A stretch of 54,272 nucleotides of DNA from Candidatus Didemnitutus sp. (GCA_030681265.1 JAUXXD010000001.1:1-54272); one strand, 5' to 3'; numbered from the stretch's first letter, positions 8,537 through 17,912 are shown. Notes: a model not told the origin generated them from the sequence alone. Translations and numbers: made by a program.

Positions 8537-10057
8537 ATGTCGATTGAACTTCTTAAAGCCGCCGCCGAGTCGAATCAATGGGCCGCCGTGCTGCCCGAAA
8601 TCATGCTCGCGTGTGGAGCGCTGTTTCTCCTCGTGATGGAAATTGCCCTTCCGCGGAGCCAGCATCGTTTTATTCCGTGGGCGGCGGTGCTCACACTCGG
8701 TGCGGTGTTGGTGGCGGTGTTGTCCAATTACTACACGACACCGTGGCTCGGCCAAACCACTTTCAACGGCCTGTTGCGCCACGGCGTGTCCAGTCAGGTC
8801 GCGCGGGTCTTCTTTGTCGTTTCCAGTTTGCTGGTGTGTTTCCTCGCCGGCTTAGTGTTGCCCCGGACCAAGCTGCCGCGCGTCGAGTTCTACCATATCG
8901 TCTTGGTAGTGACGGCGGCGATGATGCTGCTCGTGCAGAGCAATCACTTCGTGATGTTCTTTGTCGCGCTCGAGACGGTGACGGTGGGGTTCTACATTTT
9001 GGTCAGTTATTTCCGCAACAACCCGCTCACCCTCGAAGCCGGTTTGAAATACCTCATCATGGGCGCGCTCAGTTCCGCGATCATGCTGTTCGGCATCGTG
9101 TTGCTTTATGGCGCGGTCGGCCGGGTGGACGGGGTCGATGGTTTGGTGCAGAGCGGTTTCGAATTCGATGTGGTCGCCAATTATCTCTCCCAGAATCCGG
9201 AGAACATGATCGGTCTGGTCGGCGCCGGCTTGGTGTTGGCCGGCGTGGCGTTCAAGATCGGCGCGTTTCCCTTCCAAATTTGGGTGCCCGATGTTTATCA
9301 AGGGGCACCGACGCCGGTGATGGCGTTTTTGGCGGTGAGTTCGAAGGCGGCCGGGTTCGCCGTGTTGCTGACGCTCGTGCGCGAAGTCTTTGTGCCGTTG
9401 CAGGCGATGCTCGTGCCGCTGCTGTCCGCCGCCGCGATGGGCACGTTGATTTTCGGCAACGTGGCCGCGCTCACGCAGCGCAATGCCAAGCGGTTGATGG
9501 GGCTCTCCGGTGTCTCGCACGCGGGCTTCCTGCTCATCGGCGTGGTGGCGTCGATGACGGTCGATTGGGCGCCCGAAGCCGTGTGGTTTTACCTCTTTAC
9601 CTACTTGCTCGCGTCGATGGCCGTGTTTGGCGTGATGGCGCATCTCGCCGGCGAAGACGACACGGTGGCGGAGCTCGATAGCTACGACGGGTTGGCCAAG
9701 TCGCATCCATTGCTCGGGGCCGTGCTGGCTATCGGCGTGGGTTCGCTCGCGGGGATTCCGCCGTTGGCAGGCTTCATCGGAAAACTGTTTATCTTCATGG
9801 CGGCGTTCGAAGCGCAACTTTACGGGGTGCTCGCCGTGGCGGTGGGCTGCGTGATCATTTCGATTTATTACTACTTTGGGTGGATCAAGGCGGCGTGGTT
9901 TGCCACGTGGTTGCCGGAAGGCGAAGTGCCGGAATCCACCCAACCAGTCGCCACCGTCACGCGTTTCCGCGCCGTGGTGCTGTTGTTGTTGGCGGGTGCG
10001 ACGGTGCTGCTCGGCTTCTTCCAGCAGCCGCTGACGCAGTGGTTACTGCTGAAGTAG
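8537..10057 (+). CDS. nuoN: NADH-quinone oxidoreductase subunit N
   Basis: The third antiporter-like subunit of complex I (506 residues). It contains FFVALETVTVGFYILVSYFR with the coupling Glu, FKIGAFPFQIWVPDVYQGAP, and the later FLAVSSKAAGFAVLL helix, all typical of NuoN. It is the last nuo gene; the next gene starts 60 bases on and is unrelated. No T-rich terminator follows, but an inverted repeat lies at 10087-10117. Confidence 0.95.
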   Translation: MSIELLKAAAESNQWAAVLPEIMLACGALFLLVMEIALPRSQHRFIPWAAVLTLGAVLVAVLSNYYTTPWLGQTTFNGLLRHGVSSQVARVFFVVSSLLVCFLAGLVLPRTKLPRVEFYHIVLVVTAAMMLLVQSNHFVMFFVALETVTVGFYILVSYFRNNPLTLEAGLKYLIMGALSSAIMLFGIVLLYGAVGRVDGVDGLVQSGFEFDVVANYLSQNPENMIGLVGAGLVLAGVAFKIGAFPFQIWVPDVYQGAPTPVMAFLAVSSKAAGFAVLLTLVREVFVPLQAMLVPLLSAAAMGTLIFGNVAALTQRNAKRLMGLSGVSHAGFLLIGVVASMTVDWAPEAVWFYLFTYLLASMAVFGVMAHLAGEDDTVAELDSYDGLAKSHPLLGAVLAIGVGSLAGIPPLAGFIGKLFIFMAAFEAQLYGVLAVAVGCVIISIYYYFGWIKAAWFATWLPEGEVPESTQPVATVTRFRAVVLLLLAGATVLLGFFQQPLTQWLLLK

Positions 10058-10086
10058 TTTGGTGGCCGCACAAATGCTTCGCCAGC

Positions 10087-10117
10087 GCGCGGGAAACTGT
10101 TTCGAGTTTTCCTGCGC
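10087..10117 (+). promoter_or_regulatory. Inverted repeat directly abutting the next start codon
   Basis: GCGCGGGAAA (10087-10096) can pair with TTTCCTGCGC (10108-10117) as a 10-bp stem with one G-T pair and an 11-base loop. The right arm ends on the base before the ATG of the ThyX-like gene. It has no following T-run, so it is a poor intrinsic terminator. It could mark the end of the nuo transcript or shape the translation-initiation region of the next gene. The structure is seen in the sequence; its function is a guess. Confidence 0.35.
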
Positions 10118-11464
10118 ATGAAGGTAACCGGACTCGCCCTCGTTCCCCCGCCGACTGCGGCTGATCTCCCCAAGGTCACGCCCGAATTGCTCGCGTCCGT
10201 GCTGGCGCGCTACTCGCGCAGCAACGAAGGCATTGGCAACATCCTCGCCAAGGTTGATCTCGCGAACCCCGACGAATCGATCGACCGCATCCTCAAGTTC
10301 GTCGATTACGGTCACGCCTCGATCGGCGGACTGACCGGTGGACTCGCGATCACATTGGACGGCGTCTCGATGTGGCTCGCCTACAAAATTTTTGAAATCG
10401 CCCAGATGGCGGACGGCCAGGAATCGAGCACGCGCTACATCACGATGGATGCGGCGAATCTGCCCGCAGCGGACGAGATTGGTATTCCCGCTGACCTCGC
10501 GCCGCGCTGGGTGGCGTTGATGGCGAAAGCGTTTGCCGCTTATCACGCCGAATACACGCGGCTCGACCAACTCGGGCAGGCGCAGCCGGAATTGATTCGC
10601 CTCCCGGCCAATGCGAAACCAGCGGTGGTGAATCGCATTCGCAAAAACTACGCGCTCGATCGCGCACGCTACTTCATCCCGCTCGCGACACGCACCAATC
10701 TCGGCCTGGTGCAAAGTTCACGGATGTGGGCGACGACGGTGAAACATCTCGACTCGCTCGCGCATCCGGAGGCGCAAACCGCCGCGCGTTTGATTCGCGA
10801 CGAGTTGATCAAGATTTCGCCACGCTTGATGCGCCACAGCTCGGCGGAAAAATCCTTTCAGGAACAGGCTGCGCAGGAACTGGCGACATCGGTCCGACTG
10901 GGATTGGCGCGCCTGTCGACCGCGCCGCTGGCCGATGAAGTCTGGGTCAACGTCGACCGCTCCACGCCGCCGTGGCTGACGGAGGAGCAACCCCTTGCCG
11001 AAGCGCTCCGTCATCGCGCCAATCGCTACGGTTACCAAGGCACCGCCACGCGCCGGATGCGGGTCAACTTTGCGTGGAATAACATGGCGATCGCCGAGCT
11101 GCGCGACCTCAACCGTCACCGCACCGGTCACCGTTATACGCCGTTGATTCAGGCCGGTTTTTATCTGCCGCCGGAGATTGCCCACGCCAGCCATGCGGCG
11201 CTGCTCGACGAACAAGTGGCGCTCACGCGCGAGTTGCTGGAGCGCGGATCGGCGGCCTACGTGTATTCGCTGTTGCTCGGCGCGCAGACGCCGTTTGAGC
11301 ACACCACACAGGGCGACAAATTTATTTACGAAGCCGAGTTGCGCACGGGGATGGGCGCGCATTTTCGCTACGCGGAGCACTTGAGCGCGGCGTTGCGGGA
11401 GTTCTTCCAACAAGTGCCGGAAGCGCGGAGTTGGGTGGTCGAAGGCACGGCCGAGCCGGAATAA
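10118..11464 (+). CDS. Tandem ThyX-like (FAD-dependent thymidylate synthase family) protein
   Basis: A 448-residue protein that looks like two ThyX-type halves. The first half has GHASIGGLTGG, an aligned QESSTRYI segment and ARYFIPLATRTNLGLVQSSR, in the order seen in ThyX. The second half has FAWNNMAIAELRDLNRHRTG, a partial version of the RHRxxSxxxxSxRY signature, then TPFEHTTQGDKFIYEAELR. Neither half carries a complete catalytic signature, so dTMP synthesis from dUMP using FAD and methylene-tetrahydrofolate cannot be assumed. The two halves may form one composite site. Single ThyX proteins are about 220-300 residues, so the length fits a duplication. Family call from recognised motifs; exact activity uncertain. 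Confidence 0.6.
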   Translation: MKVTGLALVPPPTAADLPKVTPELLASVLARYSRSNEGIGNILAKVDLANPDESIDRILKFVDYGHASIGGLTGGLAITLDGVSMWLAYKIFEIAQMADGQESSTRYITMDAANLPAADEIGIPADLAPRWVALMAKAFAAYHAEYTRLDQLGQAQPELIRLPANAKPAVVNRIRKNYALDRARYFIPLATRTNLGLVQSSRMWATTVKHLDSLAHPEAQTAARLIRDELIKISPRLMRHSSAEKSFQEQAAQELATSVRLGLARLSTAPLADEVWVNVDRSTPPWLTEEQPLAEALRHRANRYGYQGTATRRMRVNFAWNNMAIAELRDLNRHRTGHRYTPLIQAGFYLPPEIAHASHAALLDEQVALTRELLERGSAAYVYSLLLGAQTPFEHTTQGDKFIYEAELRTGMGAHFRYAEHLSAALREFFQQVPEARSWVVEGTAEPE

Positions 11465-11572
11465 TTGACTTGCTGCAAGGGCAGTCGAATCGGACATTTA
11501 GCGTGCAGTTCACGCCGTTGCTGAGCCCTGTTTTGCCGCTGTTAAACTGGTAGCGACTGGACCGCAAATCTG

Positions 11573-12352
11573 ATGCCCGTCCGCTTCAAAATCCTGCAGT
11601 TTAACATGCAGTTCGGCCAAGGTTGGCGAACTGAGGATCCGGACAACGCGCCGATCAATCTCGCGCTGACGATTGCGGAAATCAAAAAACACGACGCGGA
11701 CTTGATCTGTTTGCAGGAAGTCGAGCGCGCCGAACCGGGTGGCACGCAGCCGCCGATGCCGCCGAATTACACGCGGTTATGCGAAGAGTTGTCCGGCTAC
11801 GACAGCTATTTCGCCTTTCCGCGGGAAGACCCGCGCGAACTCCCCTTTGGTATCGGCCTCGCGATTTTTGCCCGCACGCCTTTGCGCGATTGCGCCCGGC
11901 GCGACCTGCCTTCACCGCCGCTGGGATTCAAATTTGACGGGGTGCAAAAGACACCGACCGACCGCCTGCTCATCAGCGCCACGACGACGATCGGTGGGCG
12001 CGACATTCGGGTGATGAATACGCACTTGCTCGCGTTCTTCATGCTCAACTCCAGCAGCGATGTGCACGGCGAACAGCGTCGCATGGTCGTCGAGGAATTG
12101 CGCAACAGTTCGGCCCCAACCGTGCTCGCGGGCGATTTCAACGTCCGGCAACACGAGTCGCTCGTCGCGCAGTTCGGCGCGGCCGGTTATCGCACCGTGC
12201 AAAGCGAGGAAATCACTTGGCGCAGGTTTCCCTACGTGCTCGACCATGTTTTTTACAGCGGACACTTCCGGCTGCGCAGTCACGCGGTGCATCCGACGCC
12301 GGCCTCGGATCACCACGCGTTGGTGGCCGAGTTTGAATTGACCGACTCGTGA
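11573..12352 (+). CDS. Endonuclease/exonuclease/phosphatase family protein
   Basis: A 259-residue protein of the EEP superfamily (Mg2+-dependent phosphodiesterases such as DNase I, ExoIII and sphingomyelinase). Motifs in order: LQFNMQFG near the start (metal and phosphate site Asn), DADLICLQEVE with the metal-binding Glu, VMNTHLLA, VLAGDFNVRQHE with the catalytic Asp/Asn pair, DHVFYSG, and TPASDHHALVAEFEL with the catalytic Asp-His. All catalytic residues are present. There is no signal peptide, so it is probably cytoplasmic. The substrate (nucleic acid, lipid or sugar phosphate) cannot be told from sequence. It stands alone on the plus strand and converges with the small minus-strand gene at 12363. 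Confidence 0.82.
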   Translation: MPVRFKILQFNMQFGQGWRTEDPDNAPINLALTIAEIKKHDADLICLQEVERAEPGGTQPPMPPNYTRLCEELSGYDSYFAFPREDPRELPFGIGLAIFARTPLRDCARRDLPSPPLGFKFDGVQKTPTDRLLISATTTIGGRDIRVMNTHLLAFFMLNSSSDVHGEQRRMVVEELRNSSAPTVLAGDFNVRQHESLVAQFGAAGYRTVQSEEITWRRFPYVLDHVFYSGHFRLRSHAVHPTPASDHHALVAEFELTDS

Positions 12353-12362
12353 GGCGGCGCAA

Positions 12363-12641
12363 CTAGGCGCGACGCGCGCGCTCTTTTTCTGCGTCGCGGT
12401 CCTCTTCCAAACGGGCGCGTTCGCTCGCGATCTGTTTGCGCACGAGGTCGGCCTCGTCCAGTTGCCGTGCAGCCAACGCCGTGTTGAGCTGCTGTTGGAG
12501 AAAAATTTCCCGCTCCGCAATGCGGCCTTGGTAGACACGGTCGATCTCCGCCAGTCGTTCCTTTTGCGCCGTGGTCAGGGGCTGGCGGGCTGGCTCTGCT
12601 GCGGCGAGGCGTTCCATCGCGAGTTCGTAGGCGCTTTTCAT
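12363..12641 (-). CDS. Small charged coiled-coil protein, unknown function
   Basis: A 92-residue, highly charged (Glu/Arg/Ala-rich) protein predicted to be almost all helical, with heptad-like spacing through EIDRVYQGRIAEREIFLQQQ and the C-terminal segment ending KERARRA. There is no membrane segment or signal peptide. It begins 19 bases downstream of the comEC-like stop and may be co-transcribed with it. I do not recognise a characterised family. Codon use resembles the neighbours and the frame is fully open, so it is probably a real gene. Confidence 0.6.
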   Translation of the reverse strand: MKSAYELAMERLAAAEPARQPLTTAQKERLAEIDRVYQGRIAEREIFLQQQLNTALAARQLDEADLVRKQIASERARLEEDRDAEKERARRA

Positions 12642-12660
12642 ACGCAGAGAATGGGCAGGC

Positions 12661-14301
12661 TTAGAGCAATTTCACACCCAAAATCATCGCGACGACCAAA
12701 GTTAGCAGCGGGAGCCAGTGTCCGTGGACCCTACGCCGACTCGCCGCGAGGAGCATCGTGCCTAACACGCACACCACTGCGGCCGGCCCCATCCAGTGCT
12801 CGGCAAACTCCGCCGGAAAATACGTGCCGGGCACCTTCGTCGCCCGTCGCACCAACGCATCCATTGTCACAATCAACAGCGCTGCCGCGTGATTGAGCAA
12901 CAGACTCACCGGGAGCAATCCCACCAATCCGAACAGCAAGGAGACGAATCCACTGATAATCGCGAGCGACGCAAGCGGCACAATCACGAGATTGCCGAAC
13001 AGCGCGCCCGGCGAGAAGAGCCCGAAATTGCCGATGCTCCCGGGCGTGCTGGCAATGACGGCCGCCCACGTGATCGCCGCTGCCGCGAGAGTCGCATGTC
13101 CGGCACCGCGCAGCGCGAACCGAGGCCAACCCCAGTGCGTTTCCGGCAAATCGCGCCATGGCCGCCACGCCGTGCGCCAACGGTCGGCGAGGGGACCGCC
13201 CATCACCACCAGTGCAGTCACGACCGAGTAGGACATCTGAAAACCCGTGAGGAAGAGTTGCCGCGGTTCGAGCAACAATGTCGTCAATGCCGCCGCCGTG
13301 AGCGCGGCGAGCGGATTACCGGGCAAGCGGAAAACTTGCGACGAAATGAGAAACGCGATCATCAAAAAGGCGCGCTCCGCCGGCGTGCTCGCTCCCGTGA
13401 CTTGCACGTAAAGCCAGAGAACGCCCAGTCCGAGCAGGCTCGCCTCGCGTCGCGGAATGCGCAGCACCGTGAGCACACTCATGATCGCGACAGCGATGAC
13501 GCCGACGTGTAGTCCGCTGATGGAAAAAATATGAAACACGCCACTGCGCATGAATGCGCTTTGCTGCTCGTTGGAGAGAACGGCCTTTTCGCCGAGCAAC
13601 ATCGCTTGGTAGAGCGCGCCGACGTCGCGTTGGCGCCCGAGCCCGTGTTGCAAAATATCCGTCAACCGATCCTGCGCCCGCGCGCAGAACAATCGAAACC
13701 AGCGCGGCGGACGCTCCTGCTGGTGCAGGTAGCCACGCATCAGCCGCAACTTGATGCCGTGGCTGTGGAGGTAACGTTCGAAACCGCGCGCGCCACTGAC
13801 CGGTGCGGGCACAGGTTCGATCAGGCCGCGGAAGCGATAGTGTCCCGACTCCTCGGGCAAAATACTGATGCGCCGGATCGCCGCGAAATACACGCGCTGA
13901 CCCCGCAAACCTGACGCGGCGTTTTCAGCGGACACAATGCGTGCGAGGCCACTGAAAGTTTTGCGCTGCGGCGCGGGCGGAAACAATTGTTCGATTTCCA
14001 GCACGACTTCGATTTCGCGCACGGGTGCCGACCAGGTCGCCGCGACCGGCGAACGCAGCGGCAGCCACAAATAACCCGCAATTCCCGCACTCGCCAACAC
14101 CGCGAAGCTCCACAGCCACGCGACCGGACCGCGGTCGCGGCGCCGACCCAACCACGCAACTACGACCAAAACCATTGCCAGTCCCGCCAACCACGGCACG
14201 AGCGCGGCGGAGAGCGGGAACAGTTCAGCCGCGGCAATTCCCGCCATGAATGGCAGAAGTAACCACAACAACGGAGCGCGGGGAACGACGGGCAAGGACA
14301 T
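12661..14301 (-). CDS. comEC: ComEC/Rec2-family DNA-uptake channel protein lacking the nuclease-like domain
   Basis: A 546-residue polytopic membrane protein. N-terminal helices are followed by the soluble DUF4131-type (OB-like) region, then the Competence domain with GVFHIFSISGLHVGVIAVAI and SSPAERAFLM-like segments (here TGASTPAERAFLMIAF). ComEC forms the inner-membrane channel for single-stranded DNA in natural transformation. Many ComEC proteins end in a metallo-beta-lactamase-like domain; here the protein stops after the channel helices. The start at 14301 (ATG) was preferred over an upstream TTG at 14343 because GAGG lies nine bases before it and the family begins with similar hydrophobic sequence. 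Divergent from rarA. Confidence 0.85.
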   Translation of the reverse strand: MSLPVVPRAPLLWLLLPFMAGIAAAELFPLSAALVPWLAGLAMVLVVVAWLGRRRDRGPVAWLWSFAVLASAGIAGYLWLPLRSPVAATWSAPVREIEVVLEIEQLFPPAPQRKTFSGLARIVSAENAASGLRGQRVYFAAIRRISILPEESGHYRFRGLIEPVPAPVSGARGFERYLHSHGIKLRLMRGYLHQQERPPRWFRLFCARAQDRLTDILQHGLGRQRDVGALYQAMLLGEKAVLSNEQQSAFMRSGVFHIFSISGLHVGVIAVAIMSVLTVLRIPRREASLLGLGVLWLYVQVTGASTPAERAFLMIAFLISSQVFRLPGNPLAALTAAALTTLLLEPRQLFLTGFQMSYSVVTALVVMGGPLADRWRTAWRPWRDLPETHWGWPRFALRGAGHATLAAAAITWAAVIASTPGSIGNFGLFSPGALFGNLVIVPLASLAIISGFVSLLFGLVGLLPVSLLLNHAAALLIVTMDALVRRATKVPGTYFPAEFAEHWMGPAAVVCVLGTMLLAASRRRVHGHWLPLLTLVVAMILGVKLL

Positions 14302-14405
14302 CAGTGGGTGCCTCGGCCCGTGAGGAGACTGCCCCGTCAGCAAAACAGTTCGCCGCGCGCCTTCAAACTTGTTTCGCAGGGACGACCGACCAAAGCTGAC
14401 TCCTC

Positions 14406-15752
14406 ATGGCAGGCGACACCGATCAAGGCTCACTGTTTGGCGAGGATGTGCCGTCCGCGCCCGCGGAGGAATTGCCGCGCGATATTGCGCATCAACCGCT
14501 CGCCGCCCGCATGCGCCCGCGGGCCTTGGCGGAAGTGGTCGGGCAGGAACACCTCACGCGAGAAGGCAGTTTGTTGCCGCGACTGATCGCGACGAATCGT
14601 TTTGGGAGTTTGATTTTCTACGGTCCGCCCGGTTGCGGCAAAACGAGTTTCGCCGAAGCGATCGCCCGCGAAACCGGCAGTCGGTTCGTGCGAGTCAACG
14701 CCGTGATGAGCAACGTCGCCGAGTTGCGCGAAATCCTGGCGCTGGCCCGGCGGCGCCCGGAAGCGCGCACCCTGTTGTTCATCGACGAGCTTCATCGCTT
14801 CAACAAAGCGCAACAAGACCTGCTGCTGCCCGACGTCGAGGAAGGTAATGTGCGGTTGATCGGCGCGACGACGCACAATCCGGGTTTTTATGTGAATCCG
14901 CCATTGCTCAGTCGCAGTCACTTGTTCCGCCTCGAACCGCTGCCGACGGCGGCGGTGGCGAGTGTGCTAGCACTGGCGTTGACCGACATCGAGCGCGGCC
15001 TTGGTGCACGCAGGCACGCGGCGGCGCCGCAGGTGTTGGCGGACTTGGCGGTGTTGTGTGACGGCGATTTGCGGCGCGCGCTCAACGCGCTCGAGGTCAT
15101 CGCGCTGTCGTTGGTGGAAGGCGCGCCGATTACGACGAGCGAGATCGAGCTGTTCGCGCGCGAACGGCGGATTCGTTACGACGCGGATGAAGACGAGCAC
15201 TACGACACGATTTCGGCGTTCATCAAGAGTTGTCGCGGCAGTGATCCGGATGCGGCGATGTATTGGCTGGCGAAGATGCTCGCGGGCGGCGAGGACGCGC
15301 GCTTCATCGCGCGGCGCTTGGTGATTCTGGCGAGCGAAGATGTTGGTTTGGCGGACCCGCTGGCGTTGCCGCTGGCGGTGGCGTCGCACCATGCATGCGA
15401 TTTCATCGGGTTGCCCGAGGCCGAGCTCACGCTGGCGCACGCGACGCTCTACATCGCGACGGCGCCGAAGAGCAATTCAGCCACGCTGGCGCTCGGTGAG
15501 GCGCGGCGGGTGTTGCAGGAGCAACCGGTGCAAGCCGTGCCGCTTTACTTGCGCGACAAAAGCGGACAAGCGAGCAAGCGCGCGGGGCACGGTCAGGGTT
15601 ACCGCTATTCGCACGATTTTCCGGAGAACATTTCCGGACAGACCTATCTGGAGCAGCCGTTGACGCTGTTTACGCCGAAAGCGGTCGGGGCGGAGGCGAA
15701 GATTGCGGAGCGATTGGCGCGTTGGCGGAATTTGCGCAACGAGACGCCATGA
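14406..15752 (+). CDS. rarA: Replication-associated recombination protein A (AAA+ ATPase)
   Basis: A 448-residue clamp-loader-like AAA+ protein of the RarA/MgsA/WRNIP1 family, which acts at stalled replication forks. Walker A is GPPGCGKT (73-80), Walker B LLFIDELHRFNKAQQD, sensor 1 IGATTHNP, followed by the arginine-finger region with SRSHLFRLEPL. The C-terminal tetramerisation region has the family signature SKRAGHGQGYRYSHDFPENI. Length is standard. The start follows a pyrimidine-rich leader without Shine-Dalgarno. Divergently transcribed from the comEC-like gene. Confidence 0.95.
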   Translation: MAGDTDQGSLFGEDVPSAPAEELPRDIAHQPLAARMRPRALAEVVGQEHLTREGSLLPRLIATNRFGSLIFYGPPGCGKTSFAEAIARETGSRFVRVNAVMSNVAELREILALARRRPEARTLLFIDELHRFNKAQQDLLLPDVEEGNVRLIGATTHNPGFYVNPPLLSRSHLFRLEPLPTAAVASVLALALTDIERGLGARRHAAAPQVLADLAVLCDGDLRRALNALEVIALSLVEGAPITTSEIELFARERRIRYDADEDEHYDTISAFIKSCRGSDPDAAMYWLAKMLAGGEDARFIARRLVILASEDVGLADPLALPLAVASHHACDFIGLPEAELTLAHATLYIATAPKSNSATLALGEARRVLQEQPVQAVPLYLRDKSGQASKRAGHGQGYRYSHDFPENISGQTYLEQPLTLFTPKAVGAEAKIAERLARWRNLRNETP

Positions 15753-15821
15753 GCGGTGCTGCAGGGAGGGAGTGTTTTGCGGCAGACTTGCCGTTCACGA
15801 GCGGTGGGTTAAGGTAGTGAT

Positions 15822-16250
15822 ATGAGAAAGATCCACTGGCTTCTGGCGTTGGTGCTATTCGGCGCGGTTTTCGCCACGGCACCGGCGCAGCCCAAGCGTC
15901 CGGCGGATAAGAATGCGGCGAAGGCAGCGCCGACAATCGAAGGCATGGAGATCAAGCGCGGCGATGGCACCTATCTCGGGCTCACGTTGCTGGACGGAAA
16001 GTTTAAGCTGACTTTCTATGACAAGGAGAAGGAGCCCATGCAGGCGAACGTGATCCGCGTGGTCGCGCGTTGGCCGAATGTTCACGGGCCGGGACACAAT
16101 CGCACCGTGCTGCTCCCAGCGGGTGACGGCACGTTTTTGCACGGCGCGCAATTCGTGCGCCCACCGCACGCGTTTAAGCTCTATTTGATTTTGGTGGCGG
16201 TCGAAGGTTCGAACGAAACGGAGAACATCAACGTCGATTTTCGCGGCTAG
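15822..16250 (+). CDS. Secreted protein of unknown function
   Basis: A 142-residue protein with a clear Sec signal peptide (MRKIHWLLALVLFGAVF, cleavage likely after ATAPA, about residue 24). The mature part is small, mixed-charge and likely beta-rich, with no recognised motif and no cysteines. A weak Shine-Dalgarno (AAGG) precedes the ATG. It lies 18 bases before the phosphate-symporter gene, so the two may be co-transcribed. I do not recognise the family. Confidence 0.65.
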   Translation: MRKIHWLLALVLFGAVFATAPAQPKRPADKNAAKAAPTIEGMEIKRGDGTYLGLTLLDGKFKLTFYDKEKEPMQANVIRVVARWPNVHGPGHNRTVLLPAGDGTFLHGAQFVRPPHAFKLYLILVAVEGSNETENINVDFRG

Positions 16251-16268
16251 CTCTCGCGTTAATTTTCC

Positions 16269-17912
16269 ATGGCTCTCTTGCATATTGCGGGCGGCGTTGC
16301 CCTGATGATTTTCGGAATACGGTTCCTGCGCAAGGGACTGGAACGGATGTTCGGGCACGCGCTGCATGCGTGGATCGAGCAGATGAGCTCGAATCGCGGT
16401 CGGGCTGCGATCGCGGGACTGGGCTTTGGTTCGCTGGCACCATCGAGCACGGCGCAGACGTTGCTCACGTTGCAGTTGCTCAATGCCGGAAAGCTGCCCG
16501 CGGAACGGATGCTGATGTTTCTGCTCGGTGCCAACGTCGGTATCACGGTGATGGTGCAACTGATCGCGTTTCGCCTGTTTGATTACAACGCGCTGTTCCT
16601 GCTGACGGGGGTGGCGGCGTATTTGGGGGCGCGCTCGGAGACGATGCGGGGAGCGGGGCAGACGTTGCTCGCGCTCGGGTTTATCTTCCTGGCGATGGGA
16701 TTGATCAGTGCCGCGGCGGGTGGGTTGGCGACTAACGCGGACTTTCAGACGCTGATGGTGATGTTCAGCAGCCATCCGTATTTGCTGGTGGTGCTGGCGG
16801 CGGGGCTGACGTTTGCCACGCAGAGTTCCACGGCGGTGATCGGACTCGTGATCGCGTTGGCCGATGCGGGCACGTGCACACTTTCGACGGTGTTGCCGGT
16901 GGTGCTCGGCGCGAATCTTGGACTGGGTTTGACGTCGCTGGTGGTGGGGTGGGCGACGCTCGCGGGCAAGCGTCTGGCGACGGCGAATCTGGTGCTGAAA
17001 TGCGCGGTGATTATTCCAGTGTTGGTGCTGTTGCCGGTGGTGTTGGAGTGGATCGAGGCCATGCCGGGCGGCATTCCGCGGCAGAGCGCGAACGCGCACA
17101 CGACGTTCAATCTGCTCGTGGCGGTGCTCGGCGCGATGCTGGCGGGCGTCGTCGGGCGGATAGTGGAACGCGCGGTGCGCGCCGCGCCGAAGCCGACGGA
17201 CATTGGCACGCTGACGACGCATCTTGATCCGACCGCGCTGATCAGTCCGGTGTTTGCATTGGCTAACGCGACGCGGGAGACGTTGCGGTTGACGGAGGAG
17301 ATTAAAGGCATGCTGAACACCAGTTGGCGCGGCTGGGGCGGGCGCGACGCGGCGCTGGTGCAACAGGTGCGCGAGCACGACAACCGCGTCGATGAACGGC
17401 ACGCAGCGATCAAGCATTACCTCAGCCAGATTCCCGCTGATCAGATGACGCCGCGCGACAGTCAATTGCAGTTCGGCCTGCTGCATTTTGCCAGCCAGTT
17501 GGAGACGATCGGTGACGTGATCGATAAAAGTTTTTGCCACCAGATTTTGAAACAAATCGCCGATCCGCTGCCGTTTTCGGAGCAGGACATGGCAGATTTG
17601 AGCGAAATGCACCGGCGCACGACGCAGCGGCTCGATTTGGCGATCCTCGTCTTGACGACGCGTGACAAGGCGGCGGCGCGACGCTTTCTGCGGGATGGCG
17701 ACGATTTGAAGACGTGGTGCATCCAAGCGCAACGGGCGCACTACCAACGGTTGATCGGCAGCGACGGGCGCACCTTGGAAGCGAGCACGCGTTACCTCGA
17801 TTTGATCAATGCGCTCCGGCGCATCAGCGGTCAGCTCAACACCATCGGCCACACTTTTGCGGGCGAGAAGCCGGAAAAGTTGGCGGCGCCCGACGTCGGC
17901 CAAAGTGATTAA
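16269..17912 (+). CDS. Na+/phosphate symporter family protein with PhoU-like C-terminus
   Basis: A 547-residue protein. The N-terminal about 310 residues form the Na/Pi-cotransporter (NptA/YjbB) membrane domain. It contains two inverted repeats with the family's paired QSS-type motifs: SLAPSSTAQTLLTLQLL in the first half and TFATQSSTAVIGLVIAL in the second. The C-terminal about 200 residues are helical and PhoU-like. These proteins move inorganic phosphate with sodium across the inner membrane. The first motif reads PSSTAQT rather than the usual QSSSA, so substrate details could differ. It starts 18 bases after the secreted-protein gene. Confidence 0.87.
   Translation: MALLHIAGGVALMIFGIRFLRKGLERMFGHALHAWIEQMSSNRGRAAIAGLGFGSLAPSSTAQTLLTLQLLNAGKLPAERMLMFLLGANVGITVMVQLIAFRLFDYNALFLLTGVAAYLGARSETMRGAGQTLLALGFIFLAMGLISAAAGGLATNADFQTLMVMFSSHPYLLVVLAAGLTFATQSSTAVIGLVIALADAGTCTLSTVLPVVLGANLGLGLTSLVVGWATLAGKRLATANLVLKCAVIIPVLVLLPVVLEWIEAMPGGIPRQSANAHTTFNLLVAVLGAMLAGVVGRIVERAVRAAPKPTDIGTLTTHLDPTALISPVFALANATRETLRLTEEIKGMLNTSWRGWGGRDAALVQQVREHDNRVDERHAAIKHYLSQIPADQMTPRDSQLQFGLLHFASQLETIGDVIDKSFCHQILKQIADPLPFSEQDMADLSEMHRRTTQRLDLAILVLTTRDKAAARRFLRDGDDLKTWCIQAQRAHYQRLIGSDGRTLEASTRYLDLINALRRISGQLNTIGHTFAGEKPEKLAAPDVGQSD

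Noticed and set aside
14302-14343. Upstream TTG start for the ComEC-like protein
   Set aside because: TTG without a ribosome binding site; the ATG at 14301 has GAGG at a good distance and fits the family N-terminus.
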